DNA of 22,614 nucleotides from JBDSEG01 sp039920165 (GCA_039920165.1 JBDSEG010000054.1:1-22614), one strand, 5' to 3'; positions 7,314 to 14,662 are shown, counted from the first letter of the stretch. A program made the numbers and translations. Notes: generated by a model not told the origin, from the letters alone.

Positions 7314-8555
7314 TTATTTTGAGGACGACCCGAGCCGTGCGAGGCAGCGCTGCAGGAAGCGCCGCTCGGGCTCCTGCGCCGCGAGGTTCAGCGCAGCCTC
7401 GTAGGCGCTACGCGCTTCGGCGTCGCGGCCACAGCGGCGCAGCAGATCGGCGCGCGCCGCATGCGCGAGGTGGTAGGTGGCGAGCGGCGCTGTATCGATC
7501 AGCCCGTCGATCAGCGCCAGCCCGGCTTCCGGCCCGTCGCGCATCGCGATCGCGACAGCTCGGTTCAGCGCCACCACCGGCGAGGGCTCGATCGCGAGGA
7601 GCGCGTCGTACAGGCCGGCAATTTCGCTCCAGTCGGTCTGCGCCGCGCTCAGCGCTTCGGCATGCACCGCGGCGATCGCCGCCTGCAGCGTGTAAGGCCC
7701 GGAACGTTGCGAGCGCAAGGCGTCCTGTACCAACTTGCTCGCTTCGGCGATGGCGACGCGGTCCCACCGCGAGCGGTCCTGCTCGTCGAGCGAGACGAGA
7801 TCGCCGGCGGCGTCGCAGCGCGCGTCGCGCCGCGCATGGTGCAGCATCATCAACGCGAGCAGGCCGCCCACCTCGGCCCGCGGCAACAGCTCGCGCAACA
7901 GCCGGGCCAGGCGGATTGCTTCTTCCATCAGGTCCGCGCGCGTGACCGCTGTGCCGGCCGATGCGCTGTAGCCTTCGTTGAAGACCAGGTACAGCGTTCG
8001 CAGCACGCTCGGCAGCCGCTCGTCGAGCGCCGCGCCGGCCGGCACTTCGTACGGAATGCGGGCGGCGCGGATCTTTGCCTTGGCGCGAACGATGCGCTGC
8101 GCAAGCGTCGTCGCCGGTAGCAAAAAGGCGCGCGCGATCTCTTCGGTCGCCAGGCCGCAAACCTCTCGCAAGGTCAGCGCGATCCGCGCATCCTCGGCCA
8201 GGCTCGGGTGGCAGCAGGTAAAGACGAGGCGCAGCCGGTCGTCCTCGATCGGTTCGTGCTCGTCCCAGTTGGCGGCGTCGTCGGCGGCATGCTCGGTGGC
8301 CTCGCCGGCTTCGTCCCAGCCGACCATGCGGCGCTGGCGACGGATGCCGTCGATCGCCTTGAAGCGGCCCGCCGAGACCAGCCATGCCACAGGGTTCGAC
8401 GGCACGCCGGCGGTTGGCCAGTGCTCGGCCGCCGCGACGAAGGCATCGTGCAAGGCCTCTTCGGCGAGCGTGAAATCGCCGAGCAGCCGCACCAGCGTCG
8501 CGAATACCTTGCGGCCATCGCGCCGGTACAGCGTGTCGAGCGCGGCGTCGCGCAT
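7314..8555 (-). CDS. ECF42-type RNA polymerase sigma factor with TPR-like C-terminal extension
   Basis: This is an extracytoplasmic-function sigma factor, here about 413 residues, roughly twice the length of a simple ECF sigma. Region 2 is at about residues 5-75 (LGDFTLAEEALHDAFVAA, then NPVAWLVSAGRFKAID). Region 4 is at about 125-170 (LTLREVCGLATEEIARAFLL). The extension, from about 190 on, starts with RTLYLVFNEGYSAS, a block typical of ECF42, and continues as helical, TPR-like repeats. ECF42 members have no anti-sigma factor; the extension is thought to control activity. ATG 8555 is preferred over GTG 8570 because a GGGG ribosome site precedes it and family similarity starts there. It sits 21 bp after pssA and upstream of the VOC-YCII pair. 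Confidence 0.9.
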   Translation of the reverse strand: MRDAALDTLYRRDGRKVFATLVRLLGDFTLAEEALHDAFVAAAEHWPTAGVPSNPVAWLVSAGRFKAIDGIRRQRRMVGWDEAGEATEHAADDAANWDEHEPIEDDRLRLVFTCCHPSLAEDARIALTLREVCGLATEEIARAFLLPATTLAQRIVRAKAKIRAARIPYEVPAGAALDERLPSVLRTLYLVFNEGYSASAGTAVTRADLMEEAIRLARLLRELLPRAEVGGLLALMMLHHARRDARCDAAGDLVSLDEQDRSRWDRVAIAEASKLVQDALRSQRSGPYTLQAAIAAVHAEALSAAQTDWSEIAGLYDALLAIEPSPVVALNRAVAIAMRDGPEAGLALIDGLIDTAPLATYHLAHAARADLLRRCGRDAEARSAYEAALNLAAQEPERRFLQRCLARLGSSSK

Positions 8556-8576
8556 GGGCAGCCCCGGCACCTGCGA

Positions 8577-9188
8577 TCAGAGCTTGGGAATGCGCAGCGT
8601 CTTGCTGATCATCAGGCTGCCGGAAGCGACGAAGAGCAGCGCCAGGGGATGCAGCTGCCACGGCCCGAGCGTCCACACACCGCCGTACAGCTGCTCTCCG
8701 ACGCGGCCCTGCCAGGTCGCGAAAGCGAGTACGCCGCTCAGCACGACGCTGGTCGGGATCGGCGTGCCTTCGAAATAGGGCACCTTGTCGGCGCCGGCCG
8801 AAAGCGTCTGCGCGGTGACGTTGTAGCGGGCCAGCCGGCTCACGCCGCAGCAGACGAAATAGATGAACGCCGCCGCGTCCCAGCCGCCACGCATGCCGGC
8901 TGCGAAGGCGAGCGCGGCTGGGGCGACGCCGAACGAGATCACATCGGCCAGCGAATCGAGTTCGCGCCCGAGCTCGGAGCTCTGGTGTCGCCAGCGCGCG
9001 ACGCGGCCGTCGAGCACGTCGAAGGCAAACGCCGCCGGTGCCATCGCCGCGCCGAGCAGCAGGTGCGTGGCCGAGCCGCTCGCCATTGCGAGCATCGCGA
9101 GGAATACGCCCGCGGTGCCGCACGCAGCGTTGCCGAGGGTGAAGAAATCGGCCATGTGGAAACCGCGGATCATCGACAGGTGGCGCAT
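8577..9188 (-). CDS. pssA: CDP-diacylglycerol--serine O-phosphatidyltransferase
   Basis: PssA makes phosphatidylserine from CDP-diacylglycerol and serine at the inner membrane, the first step towards phosphatidylethanolamine. The full CDP-alcohol phosphotransferase motif is present: D60-G61-x2-A64-R65-x8-G74-x3-D78-x3-D82. It has several hydrophobic segments (about 25-55, 85-110, 140-200). The 203-residue form starts at ATG 9188; ATG 9173 and 9155 are alternatives, and no strong ribosome site separates them. The short bacterial type II PssA branch is the best match; another CDP-alcohol transferase, such as PgsA, is less likely given the ADFFTLGNAACG opening. It is divergent from the YkvA gene at 9269. 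Confidence 0.87.
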   Translation of the reverse strand: MRHLSMIRGFHMADFFTLGNAACGTAGVFLAMLAMASGSATHLLLGAAMAPAAFAFDVLDGRVARWRHQSSELGRELDSLADVISFGVAPAALAFAAGMRGGWDAAAFIYFVCCGVSRLARYNVTAQTLSAGADKVPYFEGTPIPTSVVLSGVLAFATWQGRVGEQLYGGVWTLGPWQLHPLALLFVASGSLMISKTLRIPKL

Positions 9189-9203
9189 GCCAGCGATGTT
9201 GCC

Positions 9204-9238
9204 TCAAGCCCGCGTAACAGCGCGCATCCGGGGCTTGA
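9204..9238. repeat. 8-bp inverted repeat in the pssA/ykvA divergent promoter region
   Basis: TCAAGCCC (9204-9211) and GGGCTTGA (9231-9238) are perfect inverted arms 19 bases apart, centred between two divergent genes. It is a possible regulator site shared by both promoters; no regulator can be named. Confidence 0.35.
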
Positions 9239-9268
9239 TGCGTCGCCCGGCGGCACCATGTCCCAGGC

Positions 9269-9550
9269 ATGCTGAAACGCCTGACGATGCTGTGGACGGT
9301 GGTGCGCGGTGACGCGCGCCGGCTCTGGTTCGCCGTGCGCCACCCGGCGGCGCCGCCGTGGCTCAAGGTGGCGAGCGGGCTGATCGTGCTCTATGTGATC
9401 TCGCCGATCGACCTCATCCCGGATGCAATCCCGGTCCTGGGCCTGCTCGACGATATCGTCCTCGTGCCGCTGGCGATGCGCTGGCTGCTGCAGCGGCTGC
9501 CGATCGGCCTCGCCTCCGAGGTCGATCGACGCTTCGGCGCGCGGCCTTGA
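9269..9550 (+). CDS. YkvA/DUF1232 family small membrane protein
   Basis: This 93-residue protein has the DUF1232 (YkvA) core LYVISPIDLIPDAIPVLGLL followed by a DD pair, at about residues 47-68. The core's hydrophobic segment is probably membrane-associated. The molecular function of the family is not established. ATG 9269 is the first in-frame start and is followed directly by the family similarity. It ends 12 bp from the stop of the converging receptor gene and starts 80 bp from divergent pssA. Confidence 0.85.
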   Translation: MLKRLTMLWTVVRGDARRLWFAVRHPAAPPWLKVASGLIVLYVISPIDLIPDAIPVLGLLDDIVLVPLAMRWLLQRLPIGLASEVDRRFGARP

Positions 9551-9562
9551 AGCCGCGCGCGT

Positions 9563-9811
9563 TCAGAACTTGTACGTGAAGCTCGCGTAGAAGGTGCGCC
9601 CGCGCGGGTCGTAATACCGGTCGTCGTAGCCGAACATCTGTCCCTTGTTCAGCCCGCCCTCGGCCAGGGACAGCGGCGGTTTCTTGTCAAATACGTTGAG
9701 CAAGCCGGCTGTCAGGACCATGTTCTTCGACGCAGTCCACTGGGTCTGCCAGTCGAACGAGTAGTAGGACCTGACCTTCAGCCGCACGTCCTCGAAGGTG
9801 CCGGTCGGGTT
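9563..9811 (-). pseudogene. Frame-displaced C-terminal end of the TonB-dependent receptor
   Basis: These 82 codons encode the last barrel strands of the receptor that starts at 12399, but in another frame. They run from NPTGTFEDVRLKV, through a Asn-Val-Phe-Asp-Lys-Lys-containing strand (LTAGLLNVFDKKPP), to a terminal aromatic ASFTYKF typical of outer-membrane barrels. There is no separate start or ribosome site at the join, so this is the detached tail of the main gene rather than an independent one. Restoring one base near 9811-9816 would give one 945-residue protein. Confidence 0.85.
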
Positions 9812-12399
9812 GCAGCGCCGTCCAGCACTTCGGCGTTGTAGGTCGCGTCGCGGTAGCCCGACTGGAAGTTCATGCCGAGCGTGTGGGTCCACGCGCCGCG
9901 CCGCAAGGTGTTGATGAATTTGCCGCGCCAGCGAAATGCGACCGCACCCAGTTCGGCGTTGTCGCCGATCGACGAGAAGAACGGTCCGCCGACGAGCAGC
10001 TGGCGCGCCTCGCGCAGCATGTAGGTGGCGGTGAGCTGCGAGGTGAGGTTGCCGAAGCCAGTCGCGAAGCGACCCGTGAAGTCGAAGTCGATGCCCGAGT
10101 AGTACTCGCGGCCGAGGTTCAGGTTGCCGGCGTTCCATGCCAGATATTGGTTGCCGGTCGAGACCTCGAGCTGGCGGGTCCACGCGTTCGGATAGCGCAG
10201 CGGGTTCGCGAATACCTCGGCCTCGGTGATCTGGCCGAAGGCGTCGCGGATGCCGACGAACCAGATATCCGCGCCGAGCGATATCGTGCTTGTCGGCTCG
10301 AAGCGCAGGCCGAGCGTGGCCTGGCGGGACTTCTCGGGAATCAGGTCGGGGTTGCCCTGGGCGACGACGTCGTACTGGGTGCCGTTCGGCCGGCAGATCG
10401 CGGTGGCGGCGGTCGCGACCTGCTGCAGTTCGGGTGTGCAGTCATAGGGCGCCGAGGTGACGCCGAATTGCTGGCGCGATGCATTGAGCTGCGGCACGGT
10501 CGGAGCCTTGAAGCCGGTGCCCACCGAGCCGCGCATCAGAAAGCCGGGCAGCGGCGTCCACCGGAAGCTGAGCTTGCCGGTGCTTGAACTGCCGACGTCC
10601 GAATATTTGTCGTAGCGCGCCGCCGCCGAGACCTCCAGACCTTTGACCACCGGTGCGACGAGTTCGGCAAACAGCCCGTAGACGTTGCGGTTGGCGCCGT
10701 AGGGAATGGTCGTCGATTCGTCGCCGAAGCGCACCTCGCAGGCGATGCCGCGGGCCGGGTCGCAGGGCGTGCCGTTGATCGGATCGGCGAGCAGGCCCTG
10801 CGCGAAGGCGCTCGGCCGGGTGCCGAATTTCTCGCGGTAGTAGCTCACGCCGGTGCCCAGTTGCAGCGGTCCGCCGGGCAGCGCCGTCAGCTCGCGCGAG
10901 CCGCGCAGTTCGAGCGTATCGAGCGACGATTTGCCGCCGTCGAAATAGCCTTTGAAGGCAATCGATTGCAGGTCGGCCAGTCCGGCCGCGGTCTGCTGCC
11001 CCGGGCCGACGAACGGGTCGACATTGCCGGCCGCAAGCACGCGGTTGAAGGCCAGTGCGCCGGGGTAGCCGGAGATGCTGTTCTTGACCAGGCTCGTCGA
11101 CTGCCCGACCGAGGCGTTGTATTCCCAGCCCATCAGGTTGCCCTGCAGGCCGAGCGCGAAATGCCTGAATTCGGCGACGTCGGTGTTCTCGCGCTTGCCG
11201 AGGTCGGCGACCCGATAGAACGCGGTCGTATCCTGCGTGATTCCCAGCGGCAGCAGGTATTGGTTGTGCAATGCCGAGCCGGCGAGGATGTTGACGCCGC
11301 CGGGCACCGGCGCGATGCGCGAGGTCGACTCCGACCGGGACAGCAGCACGTCGGCCGTCAGCGTGTGGTCGGCACCGAGCCGGGTGGTGATCGATCCGGT
11401 GAAGCTCTGGCGGTCGCGGGTCGGAAAGATCTCGAGCGAGCCGACGAAATCGAAGAAGCAGGCGGTGGTTCCGCTGGGTGCATCGAAGACGCGGTTGTTG
11501 CCCGGCGGGCAGGTGTTGTTCTTCAGGAAGTACGGGCTGACGAGGTTGCCGGCGTCATCGATCACGTTGGCCGGAATGCCCCGCGGCGAACCGAGAAACG
11601 CCTGGAAGTTCTTGCCTTCGTTGCTGAAGTTGATGACGCCGGTCTTGGCGTAGTCGCGGTCGCTCGCATCGAGCTTGGTGCGTCGGTCGGCGCCGAAGGC
11701 GATGAAGAGATTGAAGTTGTCGGTGTCCAGCGAGCCGAAGCCCTTTGAGGCGCTGAGCCGGGTCTCGACCGAGCCGCCCTTGGGAGCCGAGACGCCGATC
11801 GTTGCCTCGCCCTCGGTGGTGTCGCGCTTGGTGATGAAGTTGACCACCCCGGCGATCGCATCCGAACCGTAGAGTGCCGAGGCGCCGTCGGTCAGCACCT
11901 CGACCCGCTCGATCGACGAGATCGGGATCGAGTTCAGATCGACCGCGGCGGCCGCCCCGGTCAATGTCTGCCCGCCGAACTGCACCAGCCGGCGACCGTT
12001 CAGCAGCACCAGCGTTCGGGTCTCGCCGATATTGTGGATGGAGACGCCGGCAAAGCCGAAGGTGGCACCGCCGACGTTGGCCGATTCGGTGGTCGCGCCC
12101 TGGATCGCCGGCAGGCGCTGCAGCAGGTCGACGACCGAGGTGGCGCCCGATCGCTCGATATCGGCGCGCCTGAGGATCTGCACCGGCAGAGCGGTCTCGG
12201 CATCGATGCGGCGCACCGCCGAGCCCGTGATCTCGACCCGCTCGAGCCTTATCGCGTTGTCGGCCGGCGCCTGCTGCGCGCGCAGCTGCTGCGGCAGAGC
12301 GAGCGCCAGGCTGCCGAGGGCGGGCAGGGCGACGCGGGTAAGAGTCGGCAGGCCGCGGTGGGGCTTGCGCTTAAGTGCAGGGCGGCAGGAGGGGCGCAT
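9778..12399 (-). CDS. TonB-dependent outer-membrane receptor, frameshifted before its last barrel strands
   Basis: This is a TonB-dependent receptor for high-affinity uptake across the outer membrane; the substrate is unknown. A signal peptide (about residues 1-42, hydrophobic ALPALGSLALALP, then RAQQA) precedes a plug domain (about 50-175) with RVEITGSAVRR, VVDLLQRLPAIQG, TLVLLNGRRL and VEVLTDGASALYGSDAIAGV. A long barrel follows. ATG 12399 has a GAGGA ribosome site. The plug is of the kind common in Caulobacter- and Xanthomonas-type receptors. The frame stops after 873 residues; the true C-terminus is in another frame (9563-9811), consistent with loss of one base at about 9811-9816. As read, the protein lacks its final beta-strands and would probably not assemble, unless the shift is a sequencing error. 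It is preceded by AraC and OmpR-like regulator genes. Confidence 0.9.
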   Translation of the reverse strand: MRPSCRPALKRKPHRGLPTLTRVALPALGSLALALPQQLRAQQAPADNAIRLERVEITGSAVRRIDAETALPVQILRRADIERSGATSVVDLLQRLPAIQGATTESANVGGATFGFAGVSIHNIGETRTLVLLNGRRLVQFGGQTLTGAAAAVDLNSIPISSIERVEVLTDGASALYGSDAIAGVVNFITKRDTTEGEATIGVSAPKGGSVETRLSASKGFGSLDTDNFNLFIAFGADRRTKLDASDRDYAKTGVINFSNEGKNFQAFLGSPRGIPANVIDDAGNLVSPYFLKNNTCPPGNNRVFDAPSGTTACFFDFVGSLEIFPTRDRQSFTGSITTRLGADHTLTADVLLSRSESTSRIAPVPGGVNILAGSALHNQYLLPLGITQDTTAFYRVADLGKRENTDVAEFRHFALGLQGNLMGWEYNASVGQSTSLVKNSISGYPGALAFNRVLAAGNVDPFVGPGQQTAAGLADLQSIAFKGYFDGGKSSLDTLELRGSRELTALPGGPLQLGTGVSYYREKFGTRPSAFAQGLLADPINGTPCDPARGIACEVRFGDESTTIPYGANRNVYGLFAELVAPVVKGLEVSAAARYDKYSDVGSSSTGKLSFRWTPLPGFLMRGSVGTGFKAPTVPQLNASRQQFGVTSAPYDCTPELQQVATAATAICRPNGTQYDVVAQGNPDLIPEKSRQATLGLRFEPTSTISLGADIWFVGIRDAFGQITEAEVFANPLRYPNAWTRQLEVSTGNQYLAWNAGNLNLGREYYSGIDFDFTGRFATGFGNLTSQLTATYMLREARQLLVGGPFFSSIGDNAELGAVAFRWRGKFINTLRRGAWTHTLGMNFQSGYRDATYNAEVLDGAATRPAPSRTCG

Positions 12400-12517
12400 C
12401 ACATTCCTCGGCAGGTGGGGATGCTCGAGCCTAGGAATCGCACCACCGCGCGACGTTGCAGATCTTGCGAATTCGCGGTGCGGGCGGCAATGCGCAGCGC
12501 CTTCGCCACGCCCCCCG

Positions 12518-12533
12518 TCGGTTTGGCAACCGA
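12518..12533 (-). other. Small hairpin between OmpR-like regulator and receptor gene
   Basis: A 6-bp stem (TCGGTT/AACCGA) with a 4-base loop lies 31 bp past the regulator stop (12564) and about 120 bp before the receptor start. No T-run follows. It may be a weak terminator or attenuator in the 164-bp gap, which otherwise holds the GAGGA ribosome site and a 10-bp palindrome (GCGAATTCGC, 12467-12476). Confidence 0.3.
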
Positions 12534-12563
12534 ACTGAAACGCAGATGAACCGTTTGCGCTTT

Positions 12564-13304
12564 TCATTTCACGAATTCGTCGTCCGGCGAGTCCTCCCAC
12601 GCGCCGGGATCGAGCGCCGATGCGCTGCCCATCGAGAGGCAGTAGCCGCGGCCGTGCACCGTATCGAGCGTGAGGCCGCGCACCTGGAGTTCGCGCAGCT
12701 TGCGGCGGATGCGGTAGATGTGCACATCGGCGCTTCGACCGACCGCGGCGGCGCTGCTGCGCAGGGCGCAGGCAATGGCCTCGCGGTGCACGAACTGCCC
12801 CGGACAGCGGGCAAGCAGGTACAGCAGGTCGAACTGGTGCGTGGTGAGGCGCAACGGCTGCTGGCCAACGCTCGCGGTGCCCTCGCGCGCATTCATGCTG
12901 AGCGGCCCGAGCGTCACCTCCGGGGGCTCGTCGGGCGGTGTGCTGCCGATCTCGAGCAGGCGCCGCAGCTTGGCCGTGACCAGACGCGCCGAGGCCGGCT
13001 TGCGAACGATCTCGGTCGCGCCCGAATCGAGCGCCACGAGCTCGCTCGCTTCGTCGTGCGCCCGCGTGAGCAGGAGCAATGGCGCGCGCGATTCGCGGCG
13101 CAGTCCGCGCAGCATCTCGATCTGGCGCGGGCCGAAGTCGTCGCCGTCGAGCAGCGCGGCGTCGAAGCGCCAGGCGCGCAGCAGCGCGCTCGCGCGGCGC
13201 AGCGAGCCGGCGCGCCAGGGCTTGAAGCCGTAGTCGGGAAATTCGCTCTCGAAACCGTCGCCGGTCGCGCCGGCGTTCGCCACGATCAGGCACGTGTACT
13301 GCAT
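12564..13304 (-). CDS. OmpR-like winged-helix regulator with degenerate receiver domain
   Basis: This is a 246-residue DNA-binding regulator. The N-terminal half resembles a response-regulator receiver: Asp53 (DAALLDGDDF), Thr80 (LLLLT) and Lys102 (VRKPAS) fit the phosphoacceptor, switch Thr and conserved Lys. The acidic pair after the first strand, which binds Mg2+ in normal receivers, is replaced by Ala-Asn-Ala (LIVANAG), so phosphorylation may be weak or absent. The C-terminal half is a clear OmpR/PhoB winged helix (LTTHQFDLLYLLARCPG, then HIYRIRRKLRE and VHGRGYCLS). No histidine kinase gene is nearby. The start (ATG 13304) lies inside the last codons of the AraC gene, a 19-bp overlap that implies coupled expression. 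The receptor gene follows after 164 bp. Confidence 0.88.
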   Translation of the reverse strand: MQYTCLIVANAGATGDGFESEFPDYGFKPWRAGSLRRASALLRAWRFDAALLDGDDFGPRQIEMLRGLRRESRAPLLLLTRAHDEASELVALDSGATEIVRKPASARLVTAKLRRLLEIGSTPPDEPPEVTLGPLSMNAREGTASVGQQPLRLTTHQFDLLYLLARCPGQFVHREAIACALRSSAAAVGRSADVHIYRIRRKLRELQVRGLTLDTVHGRGYCLSMGSASALDPGAWEDSPDDEFVK

Positions 13305-14167
13305 TCGATGGCCTCCTCAGATGGGTAGGAAACGGGCGGATGGCTGCGCGCAGCGCGGATCGTTCGGCCGCTCGCGCCGAGGTCGCTGCGCAGATGGCGA
13401 AACAGCGAACTGCGGGTTCCGAAGCCGCAGCCCATCGCGATCTCGTCGAGGCCGAGCCGGGTCTGCTGGATCAGCCGCAGCGCGACGGTGCGACGCTTGG
13501 ACGCGAGGTAGGCATGCGGGGTCATGCCGTGCACCTGCTCGAACAGGCGCAGCAGATGAAAGCGCGAGAGGCAGGCCGCCGCGGCGATATCGTCGAGGCT
13601 CAGCGGCTGCTGGTAGCGGCTGCGGATGAAGTCCGCGGCGACAAGGATGCGCCGGAAAAGTTCGTGTCGCGTCGCGGGTTTGACCGCCGTGATCGCGTGC
13701 GAGCGCCGGCGCAGCCGCAACTCGGCGTCGAGCATGGCGTGCATCAGCCCGAGCACCTCGGCCTCGAAGCTCGCATCGCCCGCATCGGCGGCGCGCTCGA
13801 CGCGCTCGAGCTGGCGACAGACCGTATCGCCGTGGCTGCGCAGCGTGGGCAGAAAAATCGCTCCAGGCAGGTTCGACGCGCTCGACAGGGCGCGCGCCAT
13901 GGCCGCCGATTCGGTGCCGAAGACGAGGATCCGCAGGTCGGCGCGTGTATCTGTGCCGCGCAGCGTGACCGCCTGGATGGCGGTGTCGACGATCAGGTAG
14001 CCGTCCTCGTCGAGCAGCATCTCGCGGCCGTCCAGGCTGAGCGTCTCGCAGCCGCGGAGCACTCGTCGCAAGTGCAGTCGTGCCAGCACCGGCGGCGTCG
14101 CTGAGCCGCGCTCGCCGAAGCTCAGCAGCGCCGAACGATGCGGGGCTGAGCCTTCATTTAGATGCAT
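13286..14167 (-). CDS. AraC-family transcriptional regulator
   Basis: This regulator is annotated as 293 residues. The C-terminal two HTH motifs of the AraC/XylS type are clear: LSLDDIAAAACLSRFHLLRL, then LGLDEIAMGCGFGTRSSLFRH. The N-terminal about 170 residues are a cupin-like sensing region without recognisable ligand residues. The 3' end overlaps the OmpR-like regulator by 19 bp, and the receptor follows, so it may control uptake genes. ATG 14167 has no ribosome site and sits inside a candidate promoter (14157-14185); if that promoter is real, translation starts further in, for example at the GTG codon 27 (14089). MarR lies 29 bp upstream on the same strand. Confidence 0.87.
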   Translation of the reverse strand: MHLNEGSAPHRSALLSFGERGSATPPVLARLHLRRVLRGCETLSLDGREMLLDEDGYLIVDTAIQAVTLRGTDTRADLRILVFGTESAAMARALSSASNLPGAIFLPTLRSHGDTVCRQLERVERAADAGDASFEAEVLGLMHAMLDAELRLRRRSHAITAVKPATRHELFRRILVAADFIRSRYQQPLSLDDIAAAACLSRFHLLRLFEQVHGMTPHAYLASKRRTVALRLIQQTRLGLDEIAMGCGFGTRSSLFRHLRSDLGASGRTIRAARSHPPVSYPSEEAIECSTRA

Positions 14168-14185
14168 ACGCAGCTATGCAGTCAA
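14157..14185 (-). promoter_or_regulatory. Candidate promoter with palindromic operator before the AraC gene
   Basis: On the minus strand TTGACT (14185-14180), 17 bases, then TCTAAA (14162-14157) resemble a sigma-70 promoter. The spacer contains a perfect inverted repeat, TGCATA-N6-TATGCA (14163-14180), and the 8-mer GCAGCTAT (14170-14177) that is also present in the MarR-side palindrome. A run of eight A's (14184-14191; T's on the minus strand) sits upstream. Confidence 0.45.
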
Positions 14186-14196
14186 AAAAAAGCGGG

Positions 14197-14634
14197 TCAG
14201 GCGACTTGCCGCGTCAGGTCGAGCAGCCGCGTATTCATTTCGGCCACGCCATCGGAGAGCACCGCGTCGACCCGTTTTTGCGCACGCATCCAAAGCGGCA
14301 GCGCCCGCGCGAAGACCTCGCGCCCGCTTGGGGTGAGATCGACCAGGCGCTGGCGGCGATCGCTGCCGACGTTGATCGAGACCCAGCCGCGGCCTTCGAG
14401 AACGCGCAGGTTGCGCACCAGGGCGGTGTCGTGCATGGCGAGCTTGGCGGCGATCCGGCTCACCGTTTCGCCGCGCAGCCCGGCCACAGCCCACAGCACC
14501 GCGAGCTGGCTCGCCTGCAGTCCCGCCGGGCGCAGGTGGCTGTCGTAGACAGCGGTCACCGCGCGCGCGGCCATGCGCAGATTGCCGCACAGGCAGTCGA
14601 GGCCGCGCGGCGAAAGCTTGTCGACGAGATCCAT
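14197..14634 (-). CDS. MarR-family transcriptional regulator
   Basis: This 145-residue winged-helix regulator is of the MarR family. The recognition region is visible at about residues 40-100: GLQASQLAVLWAVAG, ETVSRIAAKLAMHDTALVRN, and the wing with DRRQRLVDLTPSG (residues 92-104). A helical dimerisation segment follows (about 105-145). It is expected to repress its own gene and neighbours, released by a small ligand. A perfect palindrome (14645-14662) lies 10 bp before ATG 14634, the expected place for an autorepressor site. No ribosome site is seen. It has 60 bp to the upstream phasin-like gene stop and 29 bp to the AraC start downstream. Confidence 0.93.
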   Translation of the reverse strand: MDLVDKLSPRGLDCLCGNLRMAARAVTAVYDSHLRPAGLQASQLAVLWAVAGLRGETVSRIAAKLAMHDTALVRNLRVLEGRGWVSINVGSDRRQRLVDLTPSGREVFARALPLWMRAQKRVDAVLSDGVAEMNTRLLDLTRQVA

Positions 14635-14644
14635 CGAACCAGTT

Positions 14645-14662
14645 TAGCTGCAAATGCAGCTA
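14645..14662. promoter_or_regulatory. Palindromic operator candidate at the MarR gene start
   Basis: TAGCTGCA-AA-TGCAGCTA is a perfect inverted repeat with 8-base arms (18 bp in total), 10 bp upstream of the MarR start codon and overlapping a possible -10 (TAAACT, minus 14646-14641). Size and position fit a typical MarR dimer site. Part of it (GCAGCTAT at 14656-14663) recurs in front of the AraC gene. Confidence 0.7.

Noticed and set aside
12467..12476. GCGAATTCGC palindrome upstream of the receptor gene as an operator
   Set aside because: Ten bases are too short to stand out in this composition, and no second copy was seen near the other regulated genes.
12400..13293. An open frame continuing upstream of the receptor start to 13293
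   Set aside because: It runs opposite to no gene but overlaps the OmpR-like regulator in another frame; the residues are Arg/Ala-rich shadow sequence, and the signal peptide with ribosome site begins at 12399.
14184..14191. Run of eight A's (T's on the minus strand) after the MarR gene as an intrinsic terminator
   Set aside because: Only a 4-bp stem can be formed before the T-run, so it is not a convincing terminator; it may be part of the araC promoter region.
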